From contig JASJBI010000013.1 of the NCBI GenBank assembly GCA_030066595.1, positions 1-64,000 of the forward strand: 64,000 nucleotides of DNA, read 5' to 3'. A model generated the notes under the pieces. That model searched no databases and had not been told where the DNA came from. It saw nothing but the letters and a program-made list of their open reading frames with translations. This document shows positions 1 to 9,226 of this stretch, piece after piece. A program made the translations under genes and the position numbers. Every line of letters begins with the position of its first letter. Position 1 is the stretch's first letter. Source of the stretch: Alphaproteobacteria bacterium. Its GTDB lineage: Bacteria; Pseudomonadota; Alphaproteobacteria; JAJFFI01.

Positions 1-389
1 CCGGGCATGCAGAGATCCGCGCCTCGAGCCCTGTGCCGATCCAGACCGGTGAGAACTGGTGGTTCCCGCAGGACATGGCCCGGGCGATCGCTGCCAGGGC
101 GTCCGATCTGGCGATGCCGGACATCATGAAGATCGGCGGCGTCACCGGCTGGCTGCGTGCGGCCGGCCAGGCCGCGGCGGCCTCCCTGCCGGTCTCGAGC
201 CATACCTTCGTAGAGCCCAGCGCCCATGTCCTGGCGGTAACCCCGACCTGCCACTGGCTCGAGTATCTCGATATCGCGGGCGCGGTCCTCGAGCGCCGCG
301 CCGACCTTGCCGACGGTGCCGTGGCGCCGCGCGGACCGGGGTTCGGCATCGCCTGGGACGAGGAGGCAGTCGGCCGCTACGCCGTCTAG
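1..389 (+). CDS. Mandelate racemase/muconate lactonizing (enolase superfamily) enzyme, C-terminal fragment truncated by window edge
   Basis: Frame 3 open from window start: GHAEIRASSPVPIQTGENWWFPQDM...DIMKIGGVTGWLRAA...SSHTFVEPSAHVLA, typical C-terminal barrel of the enolase superfamily. Confidence 0.8.
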   Translation, partial: GHAEIRASSPVPIQTGENWWFPQDMARAIAARASDLAMPDIMKIGGVTGWLRAAGQAAAASLPVSSHTFVEPSAHVLAVTPTCHWLEYLDIAGAVLERRADLADGAVAPRGPGFGIAWDEEAVGRYAV

Positions 390-493
390 GCGCGCGAGAA
401 CGCCCCGCAGCCTGCCCCGGCAGCTTTCCGGCAGGGGCGTCCCACCGGTCTAAGGCGTCGATATTTCCGCCAAACCGGCGCCATGACCGGGAC

Positions 494-520
494 GCTTTGG
501 GACCGGCGTGGTCCCAAAGC
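494..520. terminator. Hairpin between convergent genes, possible bidirectional terminator
   Basis: Perfect 11-bp stem gctttgggacc-ggcgt-ggtcccaaagc between the + gene ending at 389 and the - gene ending at 576; no clear T-tract. Confidence 0.4.
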
Positions 521-575
521 AGATGTCCGCAGTGCAGACAAACCGGCACCGGTGGGAAGCTGTGAGGGGGCGCGC

Positions 576-1163
576 CTAGACCGCTTCGGTCCCCACCGAT
601 CGGGCCTCGACCCGCTGGCGCAGGCGCTCGAGCCATTGGTTGAGCATGGTTGTGCTGTCGCCGACGACCTCTTCCATGACGGTGAACTGGGTCGGCCAGA
701 TGAGCTCGATATCGCCTTCTACCATGCCGTGCCGGTAGGCCAGGTTGCCGTCGAACTTCTGCACGATCTTGCGCATCTTGATGTTGTCGGCCAGGCAGAT
801 GGCATGGATCTTCTGGATCGAACGGTTGCGGGCGACCACGAGGATCCGGCGGACCAGCTCGGTGCCGATGCCGCGGCCCTGGTGACCCACTTCGACCGTA
901 ACGGCAAGCTCCGCCTCGGGCGGCCAGCCGGTGTCCAACCCTGCGATCTCGGCGGCGCCGCGCAGCTCGCCCGCCTCGAAATGGCCGAGCACCAGCGTGC
1001 GCGCCGGGTCGAGCCCAGCCACGTACTCGCGGATGAACCCTTCGCCGACGCCGGCGGCGAATCGCATGGCCCGGTCTTCCGAGGTCAGACGCAGGAGATG
1101 CGCCTCATAGAGGTCGTATTCTGTGGTCAGCAGCTTGCGAATGTTGGTCATGGAGGCCTCCAT
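576..1163 (-). CDS. GNAT family N-acetyltransferase
   Basis: 195 aa; VEVGHQGRGIGTELVRRILVVARN acetyl-CoA loop motif. Confidence 0.85.
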   Translation of the reverse strand: MEASMTNIRKLLTTEYDLYEAHLLRLTSEDRAMRFAAGVGEGFIREYVAGLDPARTLVLGHFEAGELRGAAEIAGLDTGWPPEAELAVTVEVGHQGRGIGTELVRRILVVARNRSIQKIHAICLADNIKMRKIVQKFDGNLAYRHGMVEGDIELIWPTQFTVMEEVVGDSTTMLNQWLERLRQRVEARSVGTEAV

Positions 1164-1373
1164 CGCTCTCGCCTATCGAATAGGGGACCGGCCGTGGCCG
1201 ATCCTGGATTCCTCCCCCTTCAGACGCTAGGAAATGTGCATCGCAAAACATAAATCAAGTTTTATTTTCAGGTATTTTTGTGACAAAATTGTGCACTGCA
1301 AAAGGCATACCACCAGGCGCTGCATCAAGGCCCGCTTGCCGTTCGGCGCCGCAAACGGCTAAGAACCCGTGCC

Positions 1374-2105
1374 ATGAGCATCTGGGGCAAACTGATCGGC
1401 GGGGCGGCCGGACTCGCCCTCGGCGGCCCGCTTGGCGGGCTGTTGGGCGCGCTGGCCGGACATGCCGTCGACCGCATGCGCGGCCGTGCGGTGGAATTTG
1501 GCGGCGCCGAGCAGAGGCAGCTTGCCTTCACGGTCGCGGTCATCACCCTGGGCGCCAAGATGGCCAAGGCCGACGGGGTGGTTACCCGGGAGGAGGTGGA
1601 CGCCTTCAAGCAGGTCTTTCAGGTGCCGCCGCACGAGTTCAAGACCGTGGCCCGGGTGTTCGATGAGGCGCGCCGCGAGCCCACCGGATACGAGCCCTAT
1701 GCCCGCCAGATCGCCGAGATGTTCGCGCATCAGCCGGCGGTGCTGGAAGAGCTTCTGAACGCCCTCTTCCACATCGCCCGGGCGGACGGCGTCTATCATC
1801 CGGCCGAGCGCGAGATTCTGCGCAGCTGCGCCGCCATCTTCGGCTTCAGCCCGCAGGATTTCGAGCGCATGGAGGCGGAGCAGATGGGGCCGGACAAGGC
1901 CGATCCCTATACCATCCTGGGGGTTGATCGGCAGGCGTCGGAGGCCGAGATCAAGTCCGCCTACCGCAAGTTCATTCGCGAGAACCACCCGGACAAGTTG
2001 ACCGCCGAGGGAATGCCTGAGGAGTTCATCCAGCTCGCCAACGAGCGGCTCGCCACCATCAACGCCGCCTACGACCGCATCCGCAAAGAGCGTGGGCTGA
2101 ACTAA
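1374..2105 (+). CDS. djlA: DjlA-like co-chaperone (TerB-like + C-terminal DnaJ domain)
   Basis: N-terminal Gly-rich segment, TerB-like region, then DPYTILGVDRQASEAEIKSAYRKFIRENHPDKL J-domain with HPD. Confidence 0.85.
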   Translation: MSIWGKLIGGAAGLALGGPLGGLLGALAGHAVDRMRGRAVEFGGAEQRQLAFTVAVITLGAKMAKADGVVTREEVDAFKQVFQVPPHEFKTVARVFDEARREPTGYEPYARQIAEMFAHQPAVLEELLNALFHIARADGVYHPAEREILRSCAAIFGFSPQDFERMEAEQMGPDKADPYTILGVDRQASEAEIKSAYRKFIRENHPDKLTAEGMPEEFIQLANERLATINAAYDRIRKERGLN

Positions 2106-2109
2106 GAGG

Positions 2110-3936
2110 ATGGCGGAGCCGCCTCTCCTGTCATTGCGCGGCGTGCGCGTGGGCTTTGGCGCCGCGCCGCTGTTTGCCGATGTCGACCTGCAGCTCAGCC
2201 GCCGCGACCGCGCCTGCCTGGTCGGCCGCAACGGCAGCGGCAAGTCGACCCTGTTGAAGCTGATCGCGGGCGAGATCGAAGCGGACGACGGCGAACGCTT
2301 CGTCCAGCCGGGCATTCGGATCGCGCACCTGCATCAGGATCCGGTGTTCGATCCCGACGAGAGCGTCGCCGCCTTTGTCGCCGCCGGGCGCCATCCCAGG
2401 CACGCGGTCGACGCCATGCTGGCGGCGGTCACGCTGGACGGCGGGCGGCGCATGGGCAGCCTCTCGGGCGGGGAGGGACGTCGCGCCGCCATCGCCCGCG
2501 CGCTGGTCGGCGAGCCGGACGTGCTGCTGCTGGACGAGCCCACAAATCATCTGGATCTGGCGGCGATCGAATGGCTGGAGCGGCGGCTCAGGGCCGAGAC
2601 CGCGGCCGTGCTCACGGTCAGCCACGACCGCACCTTCCTGGCCAACAGCACGGGTCGGATTTGCTGGCTGGACCGGAGCCGCCTGCGCCAGCACGAGCGG
2701 GGCTTTGCCGCGTTCGAGGCGTGGTCCGAGGCCGTGCTGGAGGCCGAGGCCAAGGAACTCGAGCGGCTCAATGTCAAGATCGCCGAGGAGACCCGTTGGC
2801 TGCTGCGGGGCATCACCGCCCGACGCCGGCGCAATCAGGGGCGGCTCCGCAAGCTCGCCGAGATGCGCGCCAGCCGCGCCGCGCTGCTGGCCGAGCGGGG
2901 TGCCGTGGGCAAGCTCGAGGCGGAAGACGGCAAGGTCAAGAGCCGGCTTGTGATCGAGGCCCAGTCGCTGTCCAAGGCGTTCGCCCAGGGGGACGATGGC
3001 GAGCTGGCGATCGTGCGCGACTTCTCGACCCGCATCCTGCGCGGCGACCGGATCGGGGTCATCGGCCCCAACGGGGCCGGCAAGACCACGCTGTTGCGGC
3101 TGCTGGTGGGCGAGCTCAAGCCCGATGCGGGCAAGGTGCGCGTCGGCAAGGCGCTTCGGGTGGCCTATTTCGACCAGCGCCGCGAGCAGCTCGACCCCAA
3201 GGAAACGCCCTGGCGCACGCTCTGTCCGCAGGGCGGCGACTCGGTCATGGTCCAGGGGCGGCAGCGCCATGTGGTCGGCTATCTCAAGGACTTTCTGTTC
3301 ACCGCCGAGCAGGCCAAGAGTCCGATCGCGACCCTGTCCGGTGGCGAGCGCAACCGGCTGCTCTTGGCCATGATCCTGGCCCAGCCGGCCGACCTCTTGG
3401 TCCTGGACGAGCCGACCAACGATCTCGACATGGACACTCTCGACCTCTTGCAGGAGATGCTTGCGGACTATGGCGGCACCCTGCTGATCGTGAGCCACGA
3501 CCGGGACTTCCTCGACCGCACCGTCAGCAGCACCATCGCGGTCGAGGGCGGCGGCGAGGTGGTCGAGTATGCCGGCGGCTACCAGGACTATCTGGCACAA
3601 CGCAAGACCGCCGCCCGCCCGGCCGCGGCGCCGGCGAAAAGGGAAGGGGAGAGGCGGCCCGCTGCGGCGCGGCGGCGGGCCGCGACCAAGCTGGGCTACA
3701 AGGATCAGCGCGAACTGGACGCGCTGCCGGAGCGCATGGCCGCGCTGTCGGGCGAGATCGACCGGCTCGAGGCGACCCTCGCCGACCCCGAGCTGTATCG
3801 GCGTACGCCTGAGACCTTCGAGCGCAACGCCGCCGCGCTACAGGAGAAGCGGCACGCCCTGGCCGAGGCCGAGGAGCGCTGGCTCGAGCTCGAGGAGAAA
3901 CGCGAGGCCCTGGCCGACGGGACGCGAGGGTCGTGA
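2110..3936 (+). CDS. uup: ABC-F family ATPase (Uup-like)
   Basis: Two Walker A motifs (GRNGSGKST, GPNGAGKTT), two LSGGE signatures, LLLDEPTNHLD / LVLDEPTNDLD, C-terminal coiled-coil region. Confidence 0.85.
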   Translation: MAEPPLLSLRGVRVGFGAAPLFADVDLQLSRRDRACLVGRNGSGKSTLLKLIAGEIEADDGERFVQPGIRIAHLHQDPVFDPDESVAAFVAAGRHPRHAVDAMLAAVTLDGGRRMGSLSGGEGRRAAIARALVGEPDVLLLDEPTNHLDLAAIEWLERRLRAETAAVLTVSHDRTFLANSTGRICWLDRSRLRQHERGFAAFEAWSEAVLEAEAKELERLNVKIAEETRWLLRGITARRRRNQGRLRKLAEMRASRAALLAERGAVGKLEAEDGKVKSRLVIEAQSLSKAFAQGDDGELAIVRDFSTRILRGDRIGVIGPNGAGKTTLLRLLVGELKPDAGKVRVGKALRVAYFDQRREQLDPKETPWRTLCPQGGDSVMVQGRQRHVVGYLKDFLFTAEQAKSPIATLSGGERNRLLLAMILAQPADLLVLDEPTNDLDMDTLDLLQEMLADYGGTLLIVSHDRDFLDRTVSSTIAVEGGGEVVEYAGGYQDYLAQRKTAARPAAAPAKREGERRPAAARRRAATKLGYKDQRELDALPERMAALSGEIDRLEATLADPELYRRTPETFERNAAALQEKRHALAEAEERWLELEEKREALADGTRGS

Positions 3937-4799
3937 CGCCGGCCCATATGCTTCTGGCCGTGTTCATCATGGCGATCTGGGGCTTCAACTTCGCGGTCGC
4001 CAAGTCGGGCGTGGAAGAGATGCCGCCCTTGTTCCTGACGGCGTTGCGCTTTGCCCTGGTGGCCTTTCTGATGGTCTGGTTCGTGCGCCCGCCGCGGGGC
4101 TATCTGCGCGCGGTGATGGCCCTGTCCGTGACCATGGGCAGCCTGCATTTCGGTCTGATGTTCACCGGCCTGACCCGGGTCGACGCCTCGGTCGCCGCCA
4201 TCGCCATCCAGCTTCAGGTGCCGTTCGCCGCGATTCTCGCCGCGGCCCTGTTCAAGGACCGGCTCGGCTGGCGCCGGGCCGCCGGCATGGCGGTCGCCTT
4301 TGCCGGCATCCTGCTGATCGTAGGCGAGCCGCGGGTCCGGACCGAACTGGTCTATCTGCTCTGCGTGATCGGCGCGTCTTTCGTCTGGGCCACCGCCAAC
4401 GTCCAGATCAAGGCGCTCGATGAGATCGACGGCATGACCTTGAACGCCTGGATCTCCCTGTTTGCCGCGCCGCAGCTCCTGGTGCTGTCGCTGCTGTTCG
4501 AGGACGGCCAACTCGAGGCTGCGGCCGCCGCGACCTGGGTCGGCTGGGGTTCGATCGTCTACATGGCGGTGGTGACCACCATGTTCGCCTACGGGCTGTG
4601 GTACGGTCTGATCGGCCGCTATCCCACCAACCAGACCATGCCGTTTACGCTGCTGGTGCCGGTGTTCGGTGTGCTGTCGGGCGTGCTGGTGCGCGGCGAG
4701 CCGTTTGGCTGGCTGACGGCCGCGGGCGGTATCTTGACGCTCGCGGGCGTCGGCGTGATCGTGCTGCGCCGGCCGAAGCTCGCGAGCCCCGAGGGCTAG
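3933..4799 (+). CDS. EamA/DMT family transporter
   Basis: ~10 hydrophobic segments; start MLLAVFIMAIWGFNFAVAKSGVEEMPPLFLTALRF typical of EamA; overlaps the uup-like stop by 4 nt. Confidence 0.85.
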   Translation: MTPAHMLLAVFIMAIWGFNFAVAKSGVEEMPPLFLTALRFALVAFLMVWFVRPPRGYLRAVMALSVTMGSLHFGLMFTGLTRVDASVAAIAIQLQVPFAAILAAALFKDRLGWRRAAGMAVAFAGILLIVGEPRVRTELVYLLCVIGASFVWATANVQIKALDEIDGMTLNAWISLFAAPQLLVLSLLFEDGQLEAAAAATWVGWGSIVYMAVVTTMFAYGLWYGLIGRYPTNQTMPFTLLVPVFGVLSGVLVRGEPFGWLTAAGGILTLAGVGVIVLRRPKLASPEG

Positions 4800-4938
4800 C
4801 ACCGATCCGAGGCGCAACCGGACGCGGGCTCTTGGCGCATCCGCTCTTTCCACCGACAGCAAAGCGACTAAACTAGGATCAGGACGCAAACCGGAACCGG
4901 GTTGCGTGGCCCTGCCAGGTCCGGAGTGAGGACAGGTC

Positions 4939-5799
4939 GTGTTGAACTTGACGACCACGGTCGCGAAGGCGCTGGGCAAGCGGCTCGCCAAGACGTATCT
5001 GCATTATTACGGCGGCGAACAGCCGAGCTACGCCAATGTGATCGACGCCGGCGCGCGCCTGCTGATCGAACGGATCGGCACCAGCGACGCCCTCTATCAC
5101 GACATTGATCACACCATCATGGTCACCCTGGTCGGCCAGGATATCCTCCGGGGCAGGCTGTTGTGCGCGCCTGTCCGCCCGGCCGACTGGCTGCACTACA
5201 CCTTCGCCCTGTTGTGTCACGACATCGGCTATGTGCGCGGCGTGTGCAGCGGTGACACGCGGGACAGCTTCGTCATCAACGAAGCGGGCGAGCGCATCAC
5301 GCTGCCGCGGGGCGCCTCGGACGCGGCCCTCACCGACTATCACATCGAGCGCGGCAAGATCTTCGTGAAGGAGCGCTGCGCGGAGGCGCCGGAGCTCGAC
5401 GGCGAGCGGCTCGCGCGCGCGGTCGAGCTGACCCGCTTTCCGGTGCCGGCGGACGACGATCATGCCGAGACTGGCACCGAGGCGGGCTTGGTGCGGGCCG
5501 CCGACCTGATCGGCCAGCTTGCCGATCCGCACTATCTGCGCAAGCTCAACGCGCTCTACCAGGAGTTTGTGGAAACGGGCAAGGCGAAGGAGCTCGATCT
5601 GAACAGTCCGGCGGACCTCCTAGATCTCTATCCCAAGTTCTTTTGGGAGTCGGTCGAACCCTACATTGCCGACGCACTCCGCTATCTGGAACTGACCTCG
5701 GAGGGTCGGCAGTGGGTCGCCAACCTGTACAGCCACGTCTTCGCCATCGAGCATCAGAGGCCGCGCATGGGACCGTTCCTGGGAGCCGACGAGCGTTGA
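4939..5799 (+). CDS. HD-domain metal-dependent phosphohydrolase
   Basis: LYHDIDHTIMV...LLCHDIGYVRG HD-type motifs. Confidence 0.7.
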   Translation: MLNLTTTVAKALGKRLAKTYLHYYGGEQPSYANVIDAGARLLIERIGTSDALYHDIDHTIMVTLVGQDILRGRLLCAPVRPADWLHYTFALLCHDIGYVRGVCSGDTRDSFVINEAGERITLPRGASDAALTDYHIERGKIFVKERCAEAPELDGERLARAVELTRFPVPADDDHAETGTEAGLVRAADLIGQLADPHYLRKLNALYQEFVETGKAKELDLNSPADLLDLYPKFFWESVEPYIADALRYLELTSEGRQWVANLYSHVFAIEHQRPRMGPFLGADER

Positions 5800-5850
5800 T
5801 CGGCCATCCTGGATAGCAGGCTCGGAGTCCGCGGCGACCGTGCGCATGCC

Positions 5851-6591
5851 ATGACCATGATCGATCGGCCCTCGCCCAACCACAACGAACGCCGCGCGGA
5901 CGGCGTTCGCATGCTGGTGCTGCACTACACCGGCATGCGCTCAGCCGCGGAGGCGCTCCGGCGCATGTGCGATCCCCAGTCCCAGGTCAGCGCCCACTAC
6001 ATGGTCGACGAGGACGGCTCGGTTTACCGGCTGGTGCCTGAGGAGCGGCGGGCCTGGCACGCGGGCGATTCGTCCTGGGGGGATCGGTCCGACGTCAACA
6101 GCCGGTCGGTCGGCATCGAGCTGGTGAACCCGGGGCACGAGTTCGGCTATCGCAACTTCACCGAGCCGCAGATGGAGGCGCTGGTGCCGCTGGCGCAGGA
6201 CATCGTCGGGCGCCACGGCATCGCGCCGCGAGATGTCCTGGGCCATTCCGACGTGGCGCCGCAGCGCAAGCTGGACCCCGGCGAGCGCTTCCATTGGGCC
6301 CGGCTGGCCAAGGCCGGGGTCGGCCTCTGGCCCTTCGACGCCGCCGCCATCGGCCTGCCGGTGGGGCCGACCTTGGCGCGGGGCGCCGCGGGCAAGGAGG
6401 TCGCCGCGGCACAGGACCTCCTGGCCCAGATCGGCTATGCGGTGCCGCGGACCGGCGTGCTGGACGACGAGACCGCCAACGTCATCCGCGCCTTTCAGCG
6501 TCACTTCCGGCCCGCCGGGGTCAGCGGCAACCTGGACGTGGAAACGGTCGGCCGGCTGGTCACGCTGGTCGAGCATCTCGGGTTGGTCTGA
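5851..6591 (+). CDS. N-acetylmuramoyl-L-alanine amidase (Amidase_2) with C-terminal peptidoglycan-binding domain
   Basis: MLVLHYTGM...SAHYMVDEDGSVYRLVPEERRAWHAG...NSRSVGIELVN...GHSDVAPQRKLDPG; PG_binding_1-like C-terminus. Confidence 0.9.
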   Translation: MTMIDRPSPNHNERRADGVRMLVLHYTGMRSAAEALRRMCDPQSQVSAHYMVDEDGSVYRLVPEERRAWHAGDSSWGDRSDVNSRSVGIELVNPGHEFGYRNFTEPQMEALVPLAQDIVGRHGIAPRDVLGHSDVAPQRKLDPGERFHWARLAKAGVGLWPFDAAAIGLPVGPTLARGAAGKEVAAAQDLLAQIGYAVPRTGVLDDETANVIRAFQRHFRPAGVSGNLDVETVGRLVTLVEHLGLV

Positions 6592-6595
6592 CGGC

Positions 6596-7123
6596 GTGCG
6601 CAACGGACAGGCGCTGGAAATCCGCTACACGCGTCTGCGGCCGGCCTTCGGCGCGGCGCTGCATTTCGCCGTGGCCGTCGCCTTCCGGCTCGGCCCCGAG
6701 GCCGGCATTCCGTGGCCATTCCCGGACTGGCTGGCGTTGACCCTCATACTCATCATCGCGCTGCAGGGCGTGCGGCTCAGCGTCATCGCGCTCGCTCCAG
6801 GCGGGCCGGCCCTCACCATCGGCGCCGAGGGCATCGAGATCGGCAAGCCCGCGATCGGCTTCGTCCCCTGGGCGCGTATCGAGAGCATCCAGCTCGTCGG
6901 CCGCATGTTCCGGCGCAAGCAACTGGTGATCCGCTTTCGCGAGCCGCACCCGCGGTTTCCGCAGGATGGCCTGATCTACCTGCCGGTCACGCCCGCGCTG
7001 ATGCGCGACATGTCTTCGCTCGAGGTGAACCTGTACTTCATTGACCGGAGCCTCGCCGAGATCACCGGCGCTCTGGCGCGGTTCTGGCCGGCCTTCGAGC
7101 CCGAGCTACCGCCCCCGGCTTGA
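6596..7123 (+). CDS. Hypothetical membrane protein (PH/STM3941-like)
   Basis: GTG start 5 nt after the amidase stop; two hydrophobic segments then GAEGIEIGKPAIGFVPWARIESIQLV. Confidence 0.6.
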   Translation: MRNGQALEIRYTRLRPAFGAALHFAVAVAFRLGPEAGIPWPFPDWLALTLILIIALQGVRLSVIALAPGGPALTIGAEGIEIGKPAIGFVPWARIESIQLVGRMFRRKQLVIRFREPHPRFPQDGLIYLPVTPALMRDMSSLEVNLYFIDRSLAEITGALARFWPAFEPELPPPA

Positions 7124-7151
7124 CGCGGTGGCGCCGACCCCCTAGGTGAAA

Positions 7152-7548
<397 letters not shown>

Positions 7549-7856
7549 CTTTCCCGAACGGACTCCAAGAGAGCGCGGGCGGCAGCGCGAGCCGCCGGAA
7601 AGCATCCGCTTGCCTCGGGACCCGCGCGGCGTCGCGGGCCGAGTCCACCCGTGATGCCGCAAGTCTCGATCCGGTTCCCCCCAGAGAAGAAGAAGCGTGT
7701 CGAGCCGATGTGAGTCTTCGCACTGTGCCGCCGCTTTCTACATGTCAGAGTGGCAGAACGGGGCACTTGCCTACAACGACACGGCAGAGTCGGTTGCCCG
7801 ATGCAGCGAATGCGAGAGGGGCACGTCTGAAACTTCAGCAAAGGGGGGGAATTCCA

Positions 7857-9083
7857 ATGAGACATTCCGTGATCAAGAAAGCCGCCGTGGCCGCTCTGAC
7901 GGTCGCCTTGTCCGCATCGCTCGTCATGGCCGACGACGATGACGACGACGATGACGACGGAGGACAAGAGCCGCGGACGGTCGTCGTCGACTGCGATGAA
8001 CCCGATCAATCCATCACCAGGGCGCTGCAAAAGGCGCCCCTGGACCGGCCGCTGATCATCGAGATCCTCGGGCAGTGCCGGGAGAATGTCACGATCCAGC
8101 GGAACAACGTGACGCTGCGCGGCACCGACCCGGCGAACAGCCAGATCATCGGCGTGCCGGAGACCGATCCCACACGAGAAAGCCCCGTGACCTTGCAGGG
8201 AGCGCAGGAAATAACGCTTGAGAAACTGACGGTCACGAATGGAACCTCCAGCGGCATCGCGGCAACCGCATCCTTCTTCGAGGTGACGGACTGCGTGATC
8301 GAGGGCAACGGTTTCAATGGCATATTCGTGGGCACCGGCGCGCTCGGCCTGATCAACGGCAACGTGATCCGTGACAACGTGCGAGATGGTGTCGCAGCCC
8401 AGTTCGGAGGGTTTGCCGAGATCATCGACAACACGATCGAGAACAATCGCAACGGCGTTGGTGTCAGCCGCAACGGCAGCGCGTTGATTGGGCAGGATCT
8501 GTTGGGCAACGCGGGCCCGAACTTGATTGCAAACAATCGGGAAGACGGCATTCTGATCTTTGCCGAAGGATCGGCGCTGATCGCCGGCAACACCGTGCGG
8601 GCAAACAACACCGGCGGCGCGGGTGATGGCGGGATAGCGGTCTCTCGTGCCGAAGCGACGCTCATCGGTGGAAACCAGATCGAGCAGAACAACGGGCTCG
8701 GGATCTTGGTCCTGCAAGGTGTCCTGCGGATGGTGTCCTCGACCGCGGACAACATTGCGAACAACTCGGACGATGGCATTCTGGCGATCAATGCGTCATC
8801 GATCGAGCTACGTGGTCCCACTACTGTCACGCAAAACGGCGGCGATGGCATATCCCTGTTCGAGAGCTCATTCCTCCGGATTGGCAGAGGAGCGCAAGTG
8901 ACCAACAATACCGGCAACGGACTCCGTCTCGGTCGGGACTCGGGCGTGTTCTTTCCGCCCTTCTTCCCACCAGCCGCGACAGTGTCCGGGAATCCGGGCG
9001 GCGACCTCGTCTGCCTGGACACCGAGTCCAGTGCCTCCGGCGATTTGAGCGGAGTCGGAACGCTGGCCTGCACCGGGTTCTAG
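7857..9083 (+). CDS. Secreted right-handed parallel beta-helix protein with Asp-rich N-terminus
   Basis: MRHSVIKKAAVAALTVALSASLVMA signal peptide, DDDDDDDDD run, then repeated N-G-I / G-N-x-I-x-x-N coils. Confidence 0.8.
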   Translation: MRHSVIKKAAVAALTVALSASLVMADDDDDDDDDGGQEPRTVVVDCDEPDQSITRALQKAPLDRPLIIEILGQCRENVTIQRNNVTLRGTDPANSQIIGVPETDPTRESPVTLQGAQEITLEKLTVTNGTSSGIAATASFFEVTDCVIEGNGFNGIFVGTGALGLINGNVIRDNVRDGVAAQFGGFAEIIDNTIENNRNGVGVSRNGSALIGQDLLGNAGPNLIANNREDGILIFAEGSALIAGNTVRANNTGGAGDGGIAVSRAEATLIGGNQIEQNNGLGILVLQGVLRMVSSTADNIANNSDDGILAINASSIELRGPTTVTQNGGDGISLFESSFLRIGRGAQVTNNTGNGLRLGRDSGVFFPPFFPPAATVSGNPGGDLVCLDTESSASGDLSGVGTLACTGF

Positions 9084-9226
9084 GCTGGATGACGCGAGAC
9101 GATCGCGATCGGGCGGCGCCCGGCTCGGCTAGAGCCGCGGCGCCGCCGTTTCCGTCGCGCTGGGCGATCCGCTAGACTGGTCCCGCCGACCCGTGGTCGG
9201 TCCTGGAACCAGTCTCGGGGCCCGCT

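Noticed and set aside
2131-3600. 489-aa minus-strand ORF antisense to the uup-like gene
   Set aside because: Antisense artefact; the + strand has duplicated ABC motifs.
7738-7780. Possible sigma54 promoter (tggcagaacggggcacttgcc) upstream of the beta-helix gene
   Set aside because: GG/GC spacing does not match the -24/-12 consensus.
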